DNA of 8,996 nucleotides from SCGC-AAA252-I15 sp043822165 (GTDB taxonomy: Archaea > Altiarchaeota > Altiarchaeia > IMC4 > SCGC-AAA252-I15). The notes below the pieces were generated by a model, which saw only the letters and a program-made list of their open reading frames with translations, was not told the origin of the DNA and did not search any database. The stretch spans positions 1 through 8,996 of the forward strand of contig JBDRCA010000162.1 of NCBI GenBank assembly GCA_043822165.1, in the 5' to 3' direction. Of the stretch, positions 1 through 7,431 are shown in pieces. The position numbers and the translations under genes were made by a program. Numbering within the stretch: position 1 is the stretch's first letter; each line of letters begins with the position of its first letter.

Positions 1-2
1 AT

Positions 3-542
3 GACAAAGTAATCCTCTACATAGGAAGATTCGAGAAAGAGAAAAACCTTCCATTCCTCCTGCAAGCGTTCGCGAACGTCAAGAAAAAATGCGGGAAAGC
101 CAAACTAGTGCTCGTCGGAAGCGGAAAAGAAAAGAAGAATCTGGAAGACATCGTCTGGGAAATGAAGCTCGAGGACGTAGTGTTCCTAAAACCATTGGCG
201 CCGGAGTCGGTGCCTCTCATACTAAACTGCGCAAACGTGTTCGCCATAACCTCCCAGTATGAGTCCTGCCCTCTCGTAGCCCAGGAAGCCCTGGCATGCG
301 GCATACCCGTCGTATCAGTGGACGTTGGAAGGGTAAAAGAGATGATAAATTCTTCCTGCGCGGGAGCAATAGTTGAACGGAACCCGGACTCTATGGCGGA
401 AGCCCTTGTAGCTTACCTGGAAAAAAAGCAGGGTCAGGCGAAAACCGCGTGCAGGAAAAGCGTTTCAGCCATAAGCTTCGACAAGACAATCCGGGAGACA
501 TTGAAGGTCTACGAGAAGGCGTTGTTAGATTTTTCTGGCTGA
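3..542 (+). CDS. Glycosyltransferase family 4, C-terminal part (5' truncated by window edge)
   Basis: This is the C-terminal nucleotide-sugar-binding half of a GT-B fold, GT4-family retaining glycosyltransferase. The open frame runs in from the window edge, and the first in-window residues DKVILYIGRFEKEKN are the usual start of the second Rossmann domain. It continues through LVLVGSGKEK and the hallmark E-x7-E motif in YESCPLVAQEAL, followed by GIPVVSVDVGRVKEMI. The GTG at 108 is therefore internal, not the start. About 179 residues are visible, so roughly half of a typical 350-400 aa enzyme is missing. The TGA stop lies 18 bp inside the convergent methyltransferase gene. With the other transferases nearby it probably helps build a surface or lipid-linked glycan; donor and acceptor cannot be read from sequence. 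Confidence 0.92.
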   Translation, partial: DKVILYIGRFEKEKNLPFLLQAFANVKKKCGKAKLVLVGSGKEKKNLEDIVWEMKLEDVVFLKPLAPESVPLILNCANVFAITSQYESCPLVAQEALACGIPVVSVDVGRVKEMINSSCAGAIVERNPDSMAEALVAYLEKKQGQAKTACRKSVSAISFDKTIRETLKVYEKALLDFSG

Positions 543-1367
543 AACAATAATGCATTTTCCTTCCTTGACGAGCGTGTAGTCCTCTAGAGAGGAGATAATC
601 CAGGCAATCGGCGCTCCAAGCCACAGGAAACTCTTTATTATCCCGCGCGCAAACCTCGTGTAAGCCCCGTAACTGTAAGCGTGGTCCTGAATCTGAAATC
701 CTACTTCCCCGAGTTTTTCCCCGAGACTCGCCAAATTGTATCCCGAGCGCACGTGCCCTCCCCCGATCTTCTCTTTCCTGATTTTCTTGTAGTGCTCCTT
801 CTTGTATTCCACGGGGTGGGTGGTGTAAGGCGTGGTCAAAACGAGGACGCCGCCCGGCTTTAAGACCCTTGCAAACTCCCCCAGCAAGCTTGCGTCATCC
901 CTTATGTGCTCGATTAGCTCGCTTGCCAGGACCCTGTCGAATGAATCCTTCTTGAATGGGAGCTCTAATCCGTCCGCGGCGGCGAAGCAGGCGTTTTTCA
1001 CGCGTTTCACTTTCTTCACGGTGCCTGCAAGATTCATGTCTTCGACGTCGAGGTCTGCTCCAACGCAGAAGGAATCGCTTGCGCAGCCGGCCGGCGAACA
1101 GCCGCCTACCGCGGAATTGAACGTGAAGTAGCCGATGCCGCATCCGACGTCCAGCACCTTCTCTGCCTCCTTCAAATCGAGCATCCTGCAGATCGGCTTG
1201 ACCCTGCGCTGAACTTCCATGTCGAGAGGATACCCAAAGATTCTAATAATCACGGGGCCTGCGGTATTGAAGAAGGAGCGGAAGAATCTCCCGTATTTCG
1301 CGCGGGCAACGGAGTGACCTGTCATCGCGGAAACAATTTCCGGGTGACCGTATAGTCGTCCAATCAT
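525..1367 (-). CDS. Class I SAM-dependent methyltransferase (Methyltransf_11/25 type)
   Basis: A 280-aa protein with a complete Rossmann-type SAM-binding core. Motif I is VLDVGCGIGY (71-80), the acidic strand-2 end is GADLDVED (103-110), and ADGLELPF (131-138) is the motif contacting adenine. SFDRVLASELIEHI (142-155) follows, then LKPGGVLVLTTP (169-180). This layout matches the ubiquinone/UbiE-like and glycan- or lipid-associated methyltransferases. The substrate is not evident. The C-terminal 50 residues include a hydrophobic stretch (about 243-260, IIKSFLWLGAPIAWIIS) that could touch the membrane, which would suit a lipid-linked or polyprenyl substrate; that is inference. The ATG start at 1367 sits 40 bp from the divergent membrane-protein gene, and the 3' end overlaps the GT4 gene tail to tail. 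A role in modifying the same glycan is plausible from context only. Confidence 0.93.
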   Translation of the reverse strand: MIGRLYGHPEIVSAMTGHSVARAKYGRFFRSFFNTAGPVIIRIFGYPLDMEVQRRVKPICRMLDLKEAEKVLDVGCGIGYFTFNSAVGGCSPAGCASDSFCVGADLDVEDMNLAGTVKKVKRVKNACFAAADGLELPFKKDSFDRVLASELIEHIRDDASLLGEFARVLKPGGVLVLTTPYTTHPVEYKKEHYKKIRKEKIGGGHVRSGYNLASLGEKLGEVGFQIQDHAYSYGAYTRFARGIIKSFLWLGAPIAWIISSLEDYTLVKEGKCIIVSARKI

Positions 1368-1407
1368 ATCGCTTTAATAAATAAGTCTTGGCAGGTAATA
1401 AAAATAC
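1368..1407. promoter_or_regulatory. Divergent 40-bp promoter region with two TATA-like boxes
   Basis: The gap holds two AT-rich blocks. TTTAATAAATAA (about 1373-1384) is centred about 28-30 bp before the ATG at 1408, the distance expected for an archaeal TATA box driving a leaderless transcript. TAATAAAAATAC (about 1396-1407) read on the minus strand is centred about 34 bp before the methyltransferase ATG at 1367. Neither start has a clear Shine-Dalgarno sequence. Assigning one box to each direction is inference. Confidence 0.5.
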
Positions 1408-3180
1408 ATGCCCAAAAAAAGAAGGCCCGCGAAAAAGCAGAGGGCTGCAGCCATACTCTTCCTCCTCATCGTCTTAAACATTGCGTTGCGCGCTCCAGTG
1501 AGCGAGCACCTACTCTACCATGACTCCTACGTTAGCCTGTGGAAGAGCGGGAAAATAATCCAGCTCTCGCAGGCGATAGACGATGACGCATCTCTCTGGC
1601 GCATAGACTACGGACGGCTTGCCAGTCCCGCGTCGACTGCAGGCCGCATCTTCCAGCAAATAACCGACTTCCGCGCACTCTATGTTTTGCCTTCCCCAAT
1701 AATCCACCCCCTTGCCGTTGCCTCCCACTCGCTCGTAACCTCAACGGGGCCTGAGAATTCAGCCAGCACATACTCCATACTCTACGGAGTCCTAGCCTGC
1801 CTTGGCGCATACTTTATGGCATGCGAGCTAACCCGGGACGGTCTCGTGCGTTACCTGACTGCACTGCTCTATTCGACAGCCCCCGCCTTCCTGCAAGTCA
1901 GCTCGTCGACTCACATGTCGCGCGGGCTCATCGCCTGCACGCTCCCGATAGCATTGCTTTTCGCTCTCAGATACCGCAGAACCTGCAATAAAAAATATAT
2001 GGTATTATCCCTCCTCACGGGAGTCATGCTCGTTCTCGCGCACAGGATAGGCTACGTAGTATTCGCATTACTCCTGGCGTACCTGTCTTCAAGCGCCCTT
2101 GCGAAAAAAAAGCTGAAATCCGCCAGCGCCCCCCAACTATATCTCGCAGCCCTCGCAGCCCTCGCATTCTACCCCCTGACATCAAGGCAAGGCATCTTCC
2201 TCCAGGCCCTCTGGGACTACCGGAATGGCATGTTCGCAACCGGGTGGACGCTAAAACCCCTCCTCACCAACATGCTCGTGGATTACTATTCAAGCCTTGG
2301 CATCCTCACAGTATTCGCGGCCGCGGGATTAATCATGCTCGCCAAAAAACTCGCGAAACCATCCTTTAACGAGCTTTACCTCGCCTCATATCTCTTGTTT
2401 CTCGCGCCTTTCACGGTTTTCGGGGAATACATGCAGCTTCTCTTCCTCCCCGTACTCGCCTATCTTACTGCGTCAGGATTCAATTCAGCGGGAAAATATC
2501 TGGGAAGCAATCTTGCGGTGGCAATCACCGTCTCGCTAATAGCATCCGTCTGCTTCAGCCTTTTCATGGTCAACCACTGGGCCGAGAACACGAAGATACC
2601 TTATCTGAAACTTGCCCAGCAGACCAGCCCCAGACTTTTATCCCTAACATCCCACGTAAACGCTCTCCCCGGCAAGGTAGCATCCCCCGAGTACGTGGCG
2701 CTTCTTAGCCCATACATGGCATACTACCTAAAAGACGACGATAAAGTCTTCTACATCCCAGACTCGGCAAACCACGACCTTGAGGATGCACCCTACCTGG
2801 TACGCTCTGAAACACTTAGGAAAACATGGACTCCACCCTTCGCAGGAGATCAAAACTTCACAGTCTCCGGCTCCTGCAAAAACGCAGACCTCATCTACTC
2901 CGACGCAGTATTCGACGTAATCCACTCACCCCCCTCCGCAATGCACGCCTTAACGCTCGATTTAACCGGCGCCTTCAGGGGACTTGAGAAAATAATGGGC
3001 TTATGCGACGGAGGATTCATCGTGACATCCCCTGACGGCAAAAAAATACTCTCAGTCAGCCGATACCTCACGCATGGAATAGAAGGCATAACCGAAGTCG
3101 GCCCCCGAAACATCTCAATCAAAACATCCGACGGGAAAACACTACTTCTCTCCCCTTCCGGACTTCAAGGCCCCCTCTAA
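1408..3180 (+). CDS. Polytopic membrane protein, GT-C-like glycosyltransferase (putative)
   Basis: A 590-aa protein with a very basic N-terminus (MPKKRRPAKKQR), a first membrane segment at about 12-28, then about nine to ten more hydrophobic segments (roughly 121-139, 145-163, 174-190, 197-228, 242-258, 293-313, 322-338, 342-357, 366-387). A soluble tail of about 200 residues (390-590) follows. One large loop follows helix 1 (about 29-95), contains acidic patches HDS (38-40) and DDD (58-60), and precedes the helix bundle. A soluble C-terminal domain after the last helix completes a plan typical of GT-C transferases that use dolichyl-phosphate sugars on the outer membrane face. It is not clearly STT3/AglB: the WWDYG signature is absent from the tail. 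I infer a GT-C-like role from topology and from the GT4 and methyltransferase neighbours; a plain membrane protein of unknown function remains possible. The last 39 bp overlap the convergent GT4 gene. Confidence 0.9.
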   Translation: MPKKRRPAKKQRAAAILFLLIVLNIALRAPVSEHLLYHDSYVSLWKSGKIIQLSQAIDDDASLWRIDYGRLASPASTAGRIFQQITDFRALYVLPSPIIHPLAVASHSLVTSTGPENSASTYSILYGVLACLGAYFMACELTRDGLVRYLTALLYSTAPAFLQVSSSTHMSRGLIACTLPIALLFALRYRRTCNKKYMVLSLLTGVMLVLAHRIGYVVFALLLAYLSSSALAKKKLKSASAPQLYLAALAALAFYPLTSRQGIFLQALWDYRNGMFATGWTLKPLLTNMLVDYYSSLGILTVFAAAGLIMLAKKLAKPSFNELYLASYLLFLAPFTVFGEYMQLLFLPVLAYLTASGFNSAGKYLGSNLAVAITVSLIASVCFSLFMVNHWAENTKIPYLKLAQQTSPRLLSLTSHVNALPGKVASPEYVALLSPYMAYYLKDDDKVFYIPDSANHDLEDAPYLVRSETLRKTWTPPFAGDQNFTVSGSCKNADLIYSDAVFDVIHSPPSAMHALTLDLTGAFRGLEKIMGLCDGGFIVTSPDGKKILSVSRYLTHGIEGITEVGPRNISIKTSDGKTLLLSPSGLQGPL

Positions 3181-4320
3181 CACTGCCTCAAGTTCCGTGC
3201 CGAACCTATCCCACGTGAAGTGCTCCTCGACTCTTCGCCTGCCCGCAGAGCCCATCTTAATGGCTCTCCCAGGGTTATCCAGGATAAACCTGACAGCCTG
3301 CGCGAACTCGTCCTCGTCTCTCGGAACCAGAAAACCAACGTCCCCTGTGATAGTCTCCGCTAAACCGCCCTCGGAAACACCGACAACAGGCGCCCCACAA
3401 GACATAGCCTCCAAAACAGCCATGCCAAAAGGCTCGCGCACGTAGCCGAACAAACAAGCCCTCGCCTTAGAGTAAAGCATGCGAAGCTCCTCTGCACTCA
3501 CAGACTGCTTGATGTCAAGAGATACACCGTTTTCTAGAGCAAGCTTTTCAAGCGCATTCCTCTCCGCGCCGGTTCCATCGCCCACCACGACGAGCGCCGG
3601 CTTCTCTCCCGTAATATGTCTAAGGCTTCTTATCACGAATCTGTGACCCTTCAAGTCCCTGTATAGCCGTCCCACGGAAACCAGTATATCCCGCTTCAAA
3701 CCAGCGTCCCGGAAAAATTCTGCGTCAACTCCAGGATAAACCATCACAGAATTGACACCGTAAATCATTCTAACCCTGCTGCGCGTATAGTCCGAGTTCG
3801 AGACAACTAAACCCGCCTTCCTGACGCAAAACCTGTCCAAGACCTTGTCGACTACACCATAAAAAAAATCAAGGGGATGAACAATCTTCCAGCCAATGCT
3901 TCTGAAGGCGTTCCCTCCGCCGTAAAACCGCTCATAGTATTGTCTCGGCGGCTCGTGACAGTAATAAACACAAGGCTTGGTAAGGAAAAAGTGCAAAAGC
4001 GGCGTCAAATGATAGTGGCTGGTAACGACGACGTCGAACTCACCGTTAATCCGGCGAGCAAGCGCACGCAATAAAGGCATCACCCTGAATTTGTTGGCTA
4101 GCAAAAACAGGGGGTCGAAGAAAGACAGAAATTTTATTCTGTTTGTCCGCCACTCCCTGAAGGACAGGCTCGTATAATCTCCCTCAACTTCACCGGAGGT
4201 GCCGAGTGTGAAAACCTCAACGTCGTGCCCGCGCGCCCTCAACTCTTCGGCGGCATGGAGCACAAGGTTTGAGGCGCCGCTTCCGGAGTAGAAGAAGCTG
4301 TGAACCAGCGCAATCTTCAT
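3142..4320 (-). CDS. Glycosyltransferase family 4 (complete)
   Basis: A 392-aa GT-B glycosyltransferase of usual GT4 length. The N-terminal acceptor domain begins MKIALVHSFFYSGSGASNLV (1-20) with a glycine/serine loop in the place of the common GGAER motif. The second Rossmann domain begins at DILVSVGRLYRDLKGH (211-226) and carries VVVGDGTG (244-251). The signature E-x7-E lies at E296 and E304 in REPFGMAVLEAMSCGAPVVG, and GGLAE (318-322) binds the nucleotide sugar in family members. No signal peptide or membrane helix is evident, so it probably works at the cytoplasmic membrane face. Its ATG overlaps the histone stop codon (ATGA), implying cotranscription and translational coupling with the histone. 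Donor and acceptor are unknown; surface glycan assembly is inferred from neighbours. Confidence 0.95.
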   Translation of the reverse strand: MKIALVHSFFYSGSGASNLVLHAAEELRARGHDVEVFTLGTSGEVEGDYTSLSFREWRTNRIKFLSFFDPLFLLANKFRVMPLLRALARRINGEFDVVVTSHYHLTPLLHFFLTKPCVYYCHEPPRQYYERFYGGGNAFRSIGWKIVHPLDFFYGVVDKVLDRFCVRKAGLVVSNSDYTRSRVRMIYGVNSVMVYPGVDAEFFRDAGLKRDILVSVGRLYRDLKGHRFVIRSLRHITGEKPALVVVGDGTGAERNALEKLALENGVSLDIKQSVSAEELRMLYSKARACLFGYVREPFGMAVLEAMSCGAPVVGVSEGGLAETITGDVGFLVPRDEDEFAQAVRFILDNPGRAIKMGSAGRRRVEEHFTWDRFGTELEAVLEGALKSGRGEK

Positions 4321-4514
4321 TTCGCAAGTCGTATGTCCTCGCCGGTCACAGTCTTCCTGCCCGCGTGCTGAGACAAAAGATTGGCTTTTTGCCCGATCTC
4401 TATTGCGCGCTCCTCAAGTAATTCGCGGAGAGCCTCGCAAGCGCTCGGGCTAACACGCCCGCAACCAGCCTTCCTCAAAAGCCGCTCAAGGGCGGCTAAC
4501 GGTAGTTCTGTCAT
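4317..4514 (-). CDS. Archaeal histone (HMf family)
   Basis: A 65-aa single histone-fold protein that dimerises and wraps DNA into archaeal nucleosome-like filaments. It begins MTELPLAALERLLRKAG, the typical family opening. Compared with HMfB (numbers shift by one), the DNA-contact residues are present: R11, R20, and R53-K54-T55 in HAGRKT (50-55). The dimer-dimer interface residues L47, H50 and D60 are also present, so polymerisation should be possible. It stops at EDIRLAK, about four residues shorter than HMfB, so helix 3 is slightly trimmed. Two cysteines (C18, C26) are present in the fold. It is first in a two-gene operon with the GT4 gene through an ATGA overlap, which is an odd partner. 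Upstream, TATAAATAG on the minus strand is centred about 27 bp before the ATG, implying a leaderless mRNA. Confidence 0.95.
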   Translation of the reverse strand: MTELPLAALERLLRKAGCGRVSPSACEALRELLEERAIEIGQKANLLSQHAGRKTVTGEDIRLAK

Positions 4515-4577
4515 GGTATTGATTCAATAAATAAACTATTTATACTAGAAACACCATAACTTTCTCCTTTAATATGG
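4515..4577. promoter_or_regulatory. Divergent histone / PPDK promoter region with shared TATA box
   Basis: CTATTTATACTAG (about 4535-4547) reads CTAGTATAAATAG on the minus strand, a near-ideal archaeal TATA box centred about 27 bp from the histone ATG at 4514. On the plus strand the same block is about 36 bp from the PPDK ATG at 4578, giving a leader of roughly 10 nt. A second AT block, TTCAATAAATAAA (about 4523-4535), lies closer to the histone. One symmetrical TATA core could serve both directions. No operator is obvious. Confidence 0.55.
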
Positions 4578-7220
4578 ATGTTTAAAATGAAGAAAAAATA
4601 CGTTTATTTGTTTGAGGAATCAAGGGCTACAGAAGAATCTTTATTCGTACTTGGAAACAAGGGCGCACAGCTTGCGGAGATGACGGCTATCGGATTGCCG
4701 GTGCCGCCTGGTTTTACTATCTCAACTGCCGCGTGCCTCGAGTACCTGGCTAAAGGAGGCAAACTCCCGGAAGGACTAATGAACAAAGTCAAGGAAAAGC
4801 TCGCGCTAGTCGAGAAAAAACTCGGCAAAAAATTCGGTGACAACGCTAACCCGCTACTATTCTCAGTGCGCTCCGGCTCATACGTCTCGATGCCGGGCAT
4901 GATGGACACGGTCCTGAATCTTGGCTTAAACGACGCATCCGTCGAAGGATTCGCGAAAAAGACCGGGAGCGAGCGCGGCGCATGGGACAGCTACCGCCGC
5001 CTAGTAAACATGTTCGGCGACGTCGTCATGGGCGTTGCCCACGAGAAATTCGAGGAACAACTCGACGAAGTAAAGAAGAAGCGGGGCGTAAAGCTTGACA
5101 CAGAGCTTTCAGTCGAGGACTTAAAGGATGTTGTCGCACGCTACAAGAAGGTCGTAAAGGACAATACAGGCGAAGAGTTCCCGCAGGACCCGTGGATGCA
5201 GCTGGAAAAGGGCGTTGAAGCAGTCTTCAGGTCTTGGAACGTGAAGCGTGCCGTAGACTACAGGAGAATCAACAAATTGCGCGACGACGCGGGCACGGCC
5301 GTCAACTGTCAGGCAATGGTCTTCGGCAACATGGGAGACGACTGCGGCACGGGCGTAGGATTCACCAGAAATCCGGCAACCGGCGATAAAGAACACTACG
5401 GGGAATGGCTCATAAACGCCCAGGGAGAAGACGTCGTCGCAGGCATCCGAACACCGAAACCCATCGACGAGATGAAAAAGGTGCTCCCGGAAGCATACGA
5501 CGAACTCATCAAAATCTACGAATTACTCGAGAAACACTACAAAGACATGCAGGACTTCGAGTTCACGGTCGAAAAGAAAAAACTTTATCTACTTCAGACC
5601 CGGACCGGAAAACGCACGGCACAGGCCGCCGTCAAAATCGCAGCAGACATGCACTCCGAAGGACTAATAACCAAGGATGAAGCAGTCATGCGCGTGAAAC
5701 CAGAGCAATTGGATCAGCTGTTGCACAAGCAAATCAACGTTGAGGCAAGGCTTGAAGTGATAGCCAAGGGTTTGCCGGCATCTCCCGGCGCCGCAGTAGG
5801 CAAAGTAGTCTTTACCGCCGATGAGGCGGAGCGGCTTGCCGAGGAAGGCGAGAAAGTGATTCTTGTGAGAAATGAGACGAGCCCAGAGGATATTCACGGA
5901 ATGGCCGTGGCCCAGGGCATATTGACTGCCAGAGGCGGCATGACCTCTCACGCGGCAGTGGTTGCAAGAGGCATGGGCAAGTGCTGCGTCGCAGGCTGCG
6001 AAATACTCTCAGTCTCGGAGAAAGAGCGGAAGTTCACTGCCGGAGACCACGTCATCAAGGAAGGCGAAGTAATCGCCTTGAACGGTAACACCGGCGAAGT
6101 AATCCTCGGCGAAGTAGAATTAATCGAGCCGAAGATGGCAGGCGAGTTCGCAACGCTCATGGCCTGGGCTGACGCGGTAAGGACTCTTGGTGTTCGCACG
6201 AACGCGGACACTCCGCATGACTCAAAGGTTGCCCGCGACTTCGGCGCCGAAGGAATAGGCTTGTGCAGGACAGAGCACATGTTCTTTGAGGGTGACCGCA
6301 TAAAGGCGGTGCGCGAGATGATTCTCGGCAAAGACGAGAAAGCCCGCAGGAAAGCGCTCGATAAACTCCTGCCGATGCAGAAGGGAGACTTCAAGGGAAT
6401 ATTCGAAGTAATGGATGGCCTCCCAGTAACCATAAGGCTTCTTGACCCGCCGTTGCACGAATTCCTCCCGCACGAGGAAAAAGACATCCAGGAGCTGGCA
6501 GACGAGTTGAACGTGCCCTTCAACGAACTGAAAAACAAGGTTCAGTCCCTCCACGAACTAAACCCGATGCTGGGCCACCGCGGCTGCAGGCTCGCAGTAA
6601 CTTACCCCGAAATCGCGGAAATGCAGGCTCGCGCCATAATCGAGGCCGCATGCGAAGTAAAGGAAGCCGGCAAAGACGTGAAACCCGAAATCATGATACC
6701 CTTAGTCGGCCACGTAAACGAGCTGAAAGTTTGCAAGGAGCGCGTCGTAGCCGTCGCCGAGGAAGTATTGAAGGCGTCAGGCACGAAAGTATCCTACAAG
6801 GTCGGCACCATGATAGAGATTCCGCGCGCCTGCCTTACCGCAGACGAAATCGCAAAGGACGCAGAGTTTTTCAGCTTCGGCACAAACGACTTGACGCAGA
6901 TGACATTCGGGTTTTCCAGAGACGACGCAGGAAAATTCCTGCCAGAATACGTCTCCAAAAAAATCCTCCCAGAAGACCCGTTCCAGAGCATCGACCAAGA
7001 CGGCGTAGGAAAGCTCGTCGAGATGGCGGTGAATCTTGGCCGCAAGTCTCGCAAGGACTTAAAGATCGGAATCTGCGGCGAACACGGCGGAGAGCCCAAA
7101 TCAGTCGCCTTCTGCCATAAGACTGGCTTAAACTACGTGTCTTGTAGCCCGTATCGGGTGCCTATTGCGCGTCTTGCCGCAGCCCAGGCGAAGCTAAAGG
7201 AGAAAAAGGGGAAAAAATAA
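4578..7220 (+). CDS. ppdK: Pyruvate, phosphate dikinase (PPDK)
   Basis: Catalyses the reversible conversion of pyruvate + ATP + Pi to phosphoenolpyruvate + AMP + PPi in the cytosol, linking glycolysis and gluconeogenesis; in many fermentative archaea it complements or replaces pyruvate kinase. At 880 aa it is full family length. The ATP-grasp domain comes first (GNKGAQLAEM 26-35, FSVRSGSYVSMPGMMDTVLN 95-114, QTRTGKRT 340-347). The swivelling phosphohistidine domain has GGMTSHAAVVARGMGKCCV, catalytic His458 (His455 in the Clostridium symbiosum enzyme) and adjacent Thr456. The TIM-barrel domain has EGIGLCRTEHMF (558-569), FSFGTNDLTQMTFGFSRDD (765-783) and GICGEHGG with Cys833. All key residues are intact. 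Starts are possible at 4578 or 4587 (MKKKYVYLFEE); the second matches the family N-terminus as well. No strong Shine-Dalgarno sequence precedes either. Confidence 0.98.
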   Translation: MFKMKKKYVYLFEESRATEESLFVLGNKGAQLAEMTAIGLPVPPGFTISTAACLEYLAKGGKLPEGLMNKVKEKLALVEKKLGKKFGDNANPLLFSVRSGSYVSMPGMMDTVLNLGLNDASVEGFAKKTGSERGAWDSYRRLVNMFGDVVMGVAHEKFEEQLDEVKKKRGVKLDTELSVEDLKDVVARYKKVVKDNTGEEFPQDPWMQLEKGVEAVFRSWNVKRAVDYRRINKLRDDAGTAVNCQAMVFGNMGDDCGTGVGFTRNPATGDKEHYGEWLINAQGEDVVAGIRTPKPIDEMKKVLPEAYDELIKIYELLEKHYKDMQDFEFTVEKKKLYLLQTRTGKRTAQAAVKIAADMHSEGLITKDEAVMRVKPEQLDQLLHKQINVEARLEVIAKGLPASPGAAVGKVVFTADEAERLAEEGEKVILVRNETSPEDIHGMAVAQGILTARGGMTSHAAVVARGMGKCCVAGCEILSVSEKERKFTAGDHVIKEGEVIALNGNTGEVILGEVELIEPKMAGEFATLMAWADAVRTLGVRTNADTPHDSKVARDFGAEGIGLCRTEHMFFEGDRIKAVREMILGKDEKARRKALDKLLPMQKGDFKGIFEVMDGLPVTIRLLDPPLHEFLPHEEKDIQELADELNVPFNELKNKVQSLHELNPMLGHRGCRLAVTYPEIAEMQARAIIEAACEVKEAGKDVKPEIMIPLVGHVNELKVCKERVVAVAEEVLKASGTKVSYKVGTMIEIPRACLTADEIAKDAEFFSFGTNDLTQMTFGFSRDDAGKFLPEYVSKKILPEDPFQSIDQDGVGKLVEMAVNLGRKSRKDLKIGICGEHGGEPKSVAFCHKTGLNYVSCSPYRVPIARLAAAQAKLKEKKGKK

Positions 7221-7230
7221 TTTTTCCCTC
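7208..7230 (+). terminator. Hairpin plus T-tract terminator after PPDK
   Basis: GGGAAAAA (7209-7216) pairs perfectly with TTTTTCCC (7221-7228) around a 4-nt ATAA loop that contains most of the PPDK stop codon (TAA at 7218-7220). The TTTTT run itself suits archaeal T-tract termination. A C8 run follows at 7237-7244. Confidence 0.6.
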
Positions 7231-7269
7231 CAACTTCCCCCCCCTGAAAACACCCGCTTGGGAATTACA

Positions 7270-7431
7270 GTTAACATAAGGGGGTATGCGAAGTTTCCTC
7301 GACGAATTCCGTTAGGGAGAATCGAGGAAATTTGGGCGAGCCGCATAGCCCCTGTTCAACGACCGAGGGCGAAACCCGAGGCAAGGAGCCCGATTAGGGC
7401 GACGAAGAGTGCTCACGAGCCGCCGCCTTAG
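7270..7431. repeat. Structured element copy A (candidate ncRNA or palindromic mobile element)
   Basis: A GC-rich, hairpin-dense block homologous to copy B at 8676-8880 in the same orientation. Visible helices are: outer GTTAACA (7270-7276) with TGTTCAAC (7353-7360, one bulge); GGGG-x-TATGCG (7280-7290) with CGCATA-x-CCCC (7342-7352, one G/G mismatch); inner TTTCCTCGA (7294-7302) with TCGAGGAAA (7322-7330), 9 perfect bp; and GCCC (7388-7391) with GGGC (7397-7400). Sequence shared exactly with copy B includes TTTGGGCGA (7331-7339), GAGCCG (7338-7343), CGACCGAG (7360-7367) and CGAGGCAAGGAG (7377-7388). GACGnAGAGT (7401-7410) and GCTCrCGAGC (7411-7420) match with one variable base each. It ends CGCCGCCTTAG and supplies the stop codon of the beta-helix gene. 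No open frame fits it. I do not recognise it as RNase P RNA, SRP RNA or any other known family; which strand is transcribed is unknown. Confidence 0.7.

Noticed and set aside
2207..2232. WDYRNG in the GT-C-like protein as an STT3/AglB WWDYG motif
   Set aside because: It lies between membrane helices rather than in the C-terminal soluble domain, lacks the first Trp and the adjacent Gly, and is most likely coincidence.
5948..6538. 196-aa minus-strand open frame inside ppdK
   Set aside because: Ser-rich low-complexity translation with no motif, fully antisense to a conserved catalytic region of PPDK; a shadow of its codon bias.
6650..7120. 156-aa plus-strand open frame inside ppdK
   Set aside because: Arg-rich out-of-frame shadow of the TIM-barrel region with no start context or recognisable domain.
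7270..7431. RNase P RNA, SRP RNA, group II intron domain V or tRNA
   Set aside because: GAGGCAAGGAG and GAGCCG superficially recall conserved cores of such RNAs, but the required companion motifs (for example the RNase P CR-V and P4 partners, the SRP helix 8 tetraloop, a tRNA T-loop) are not seen.
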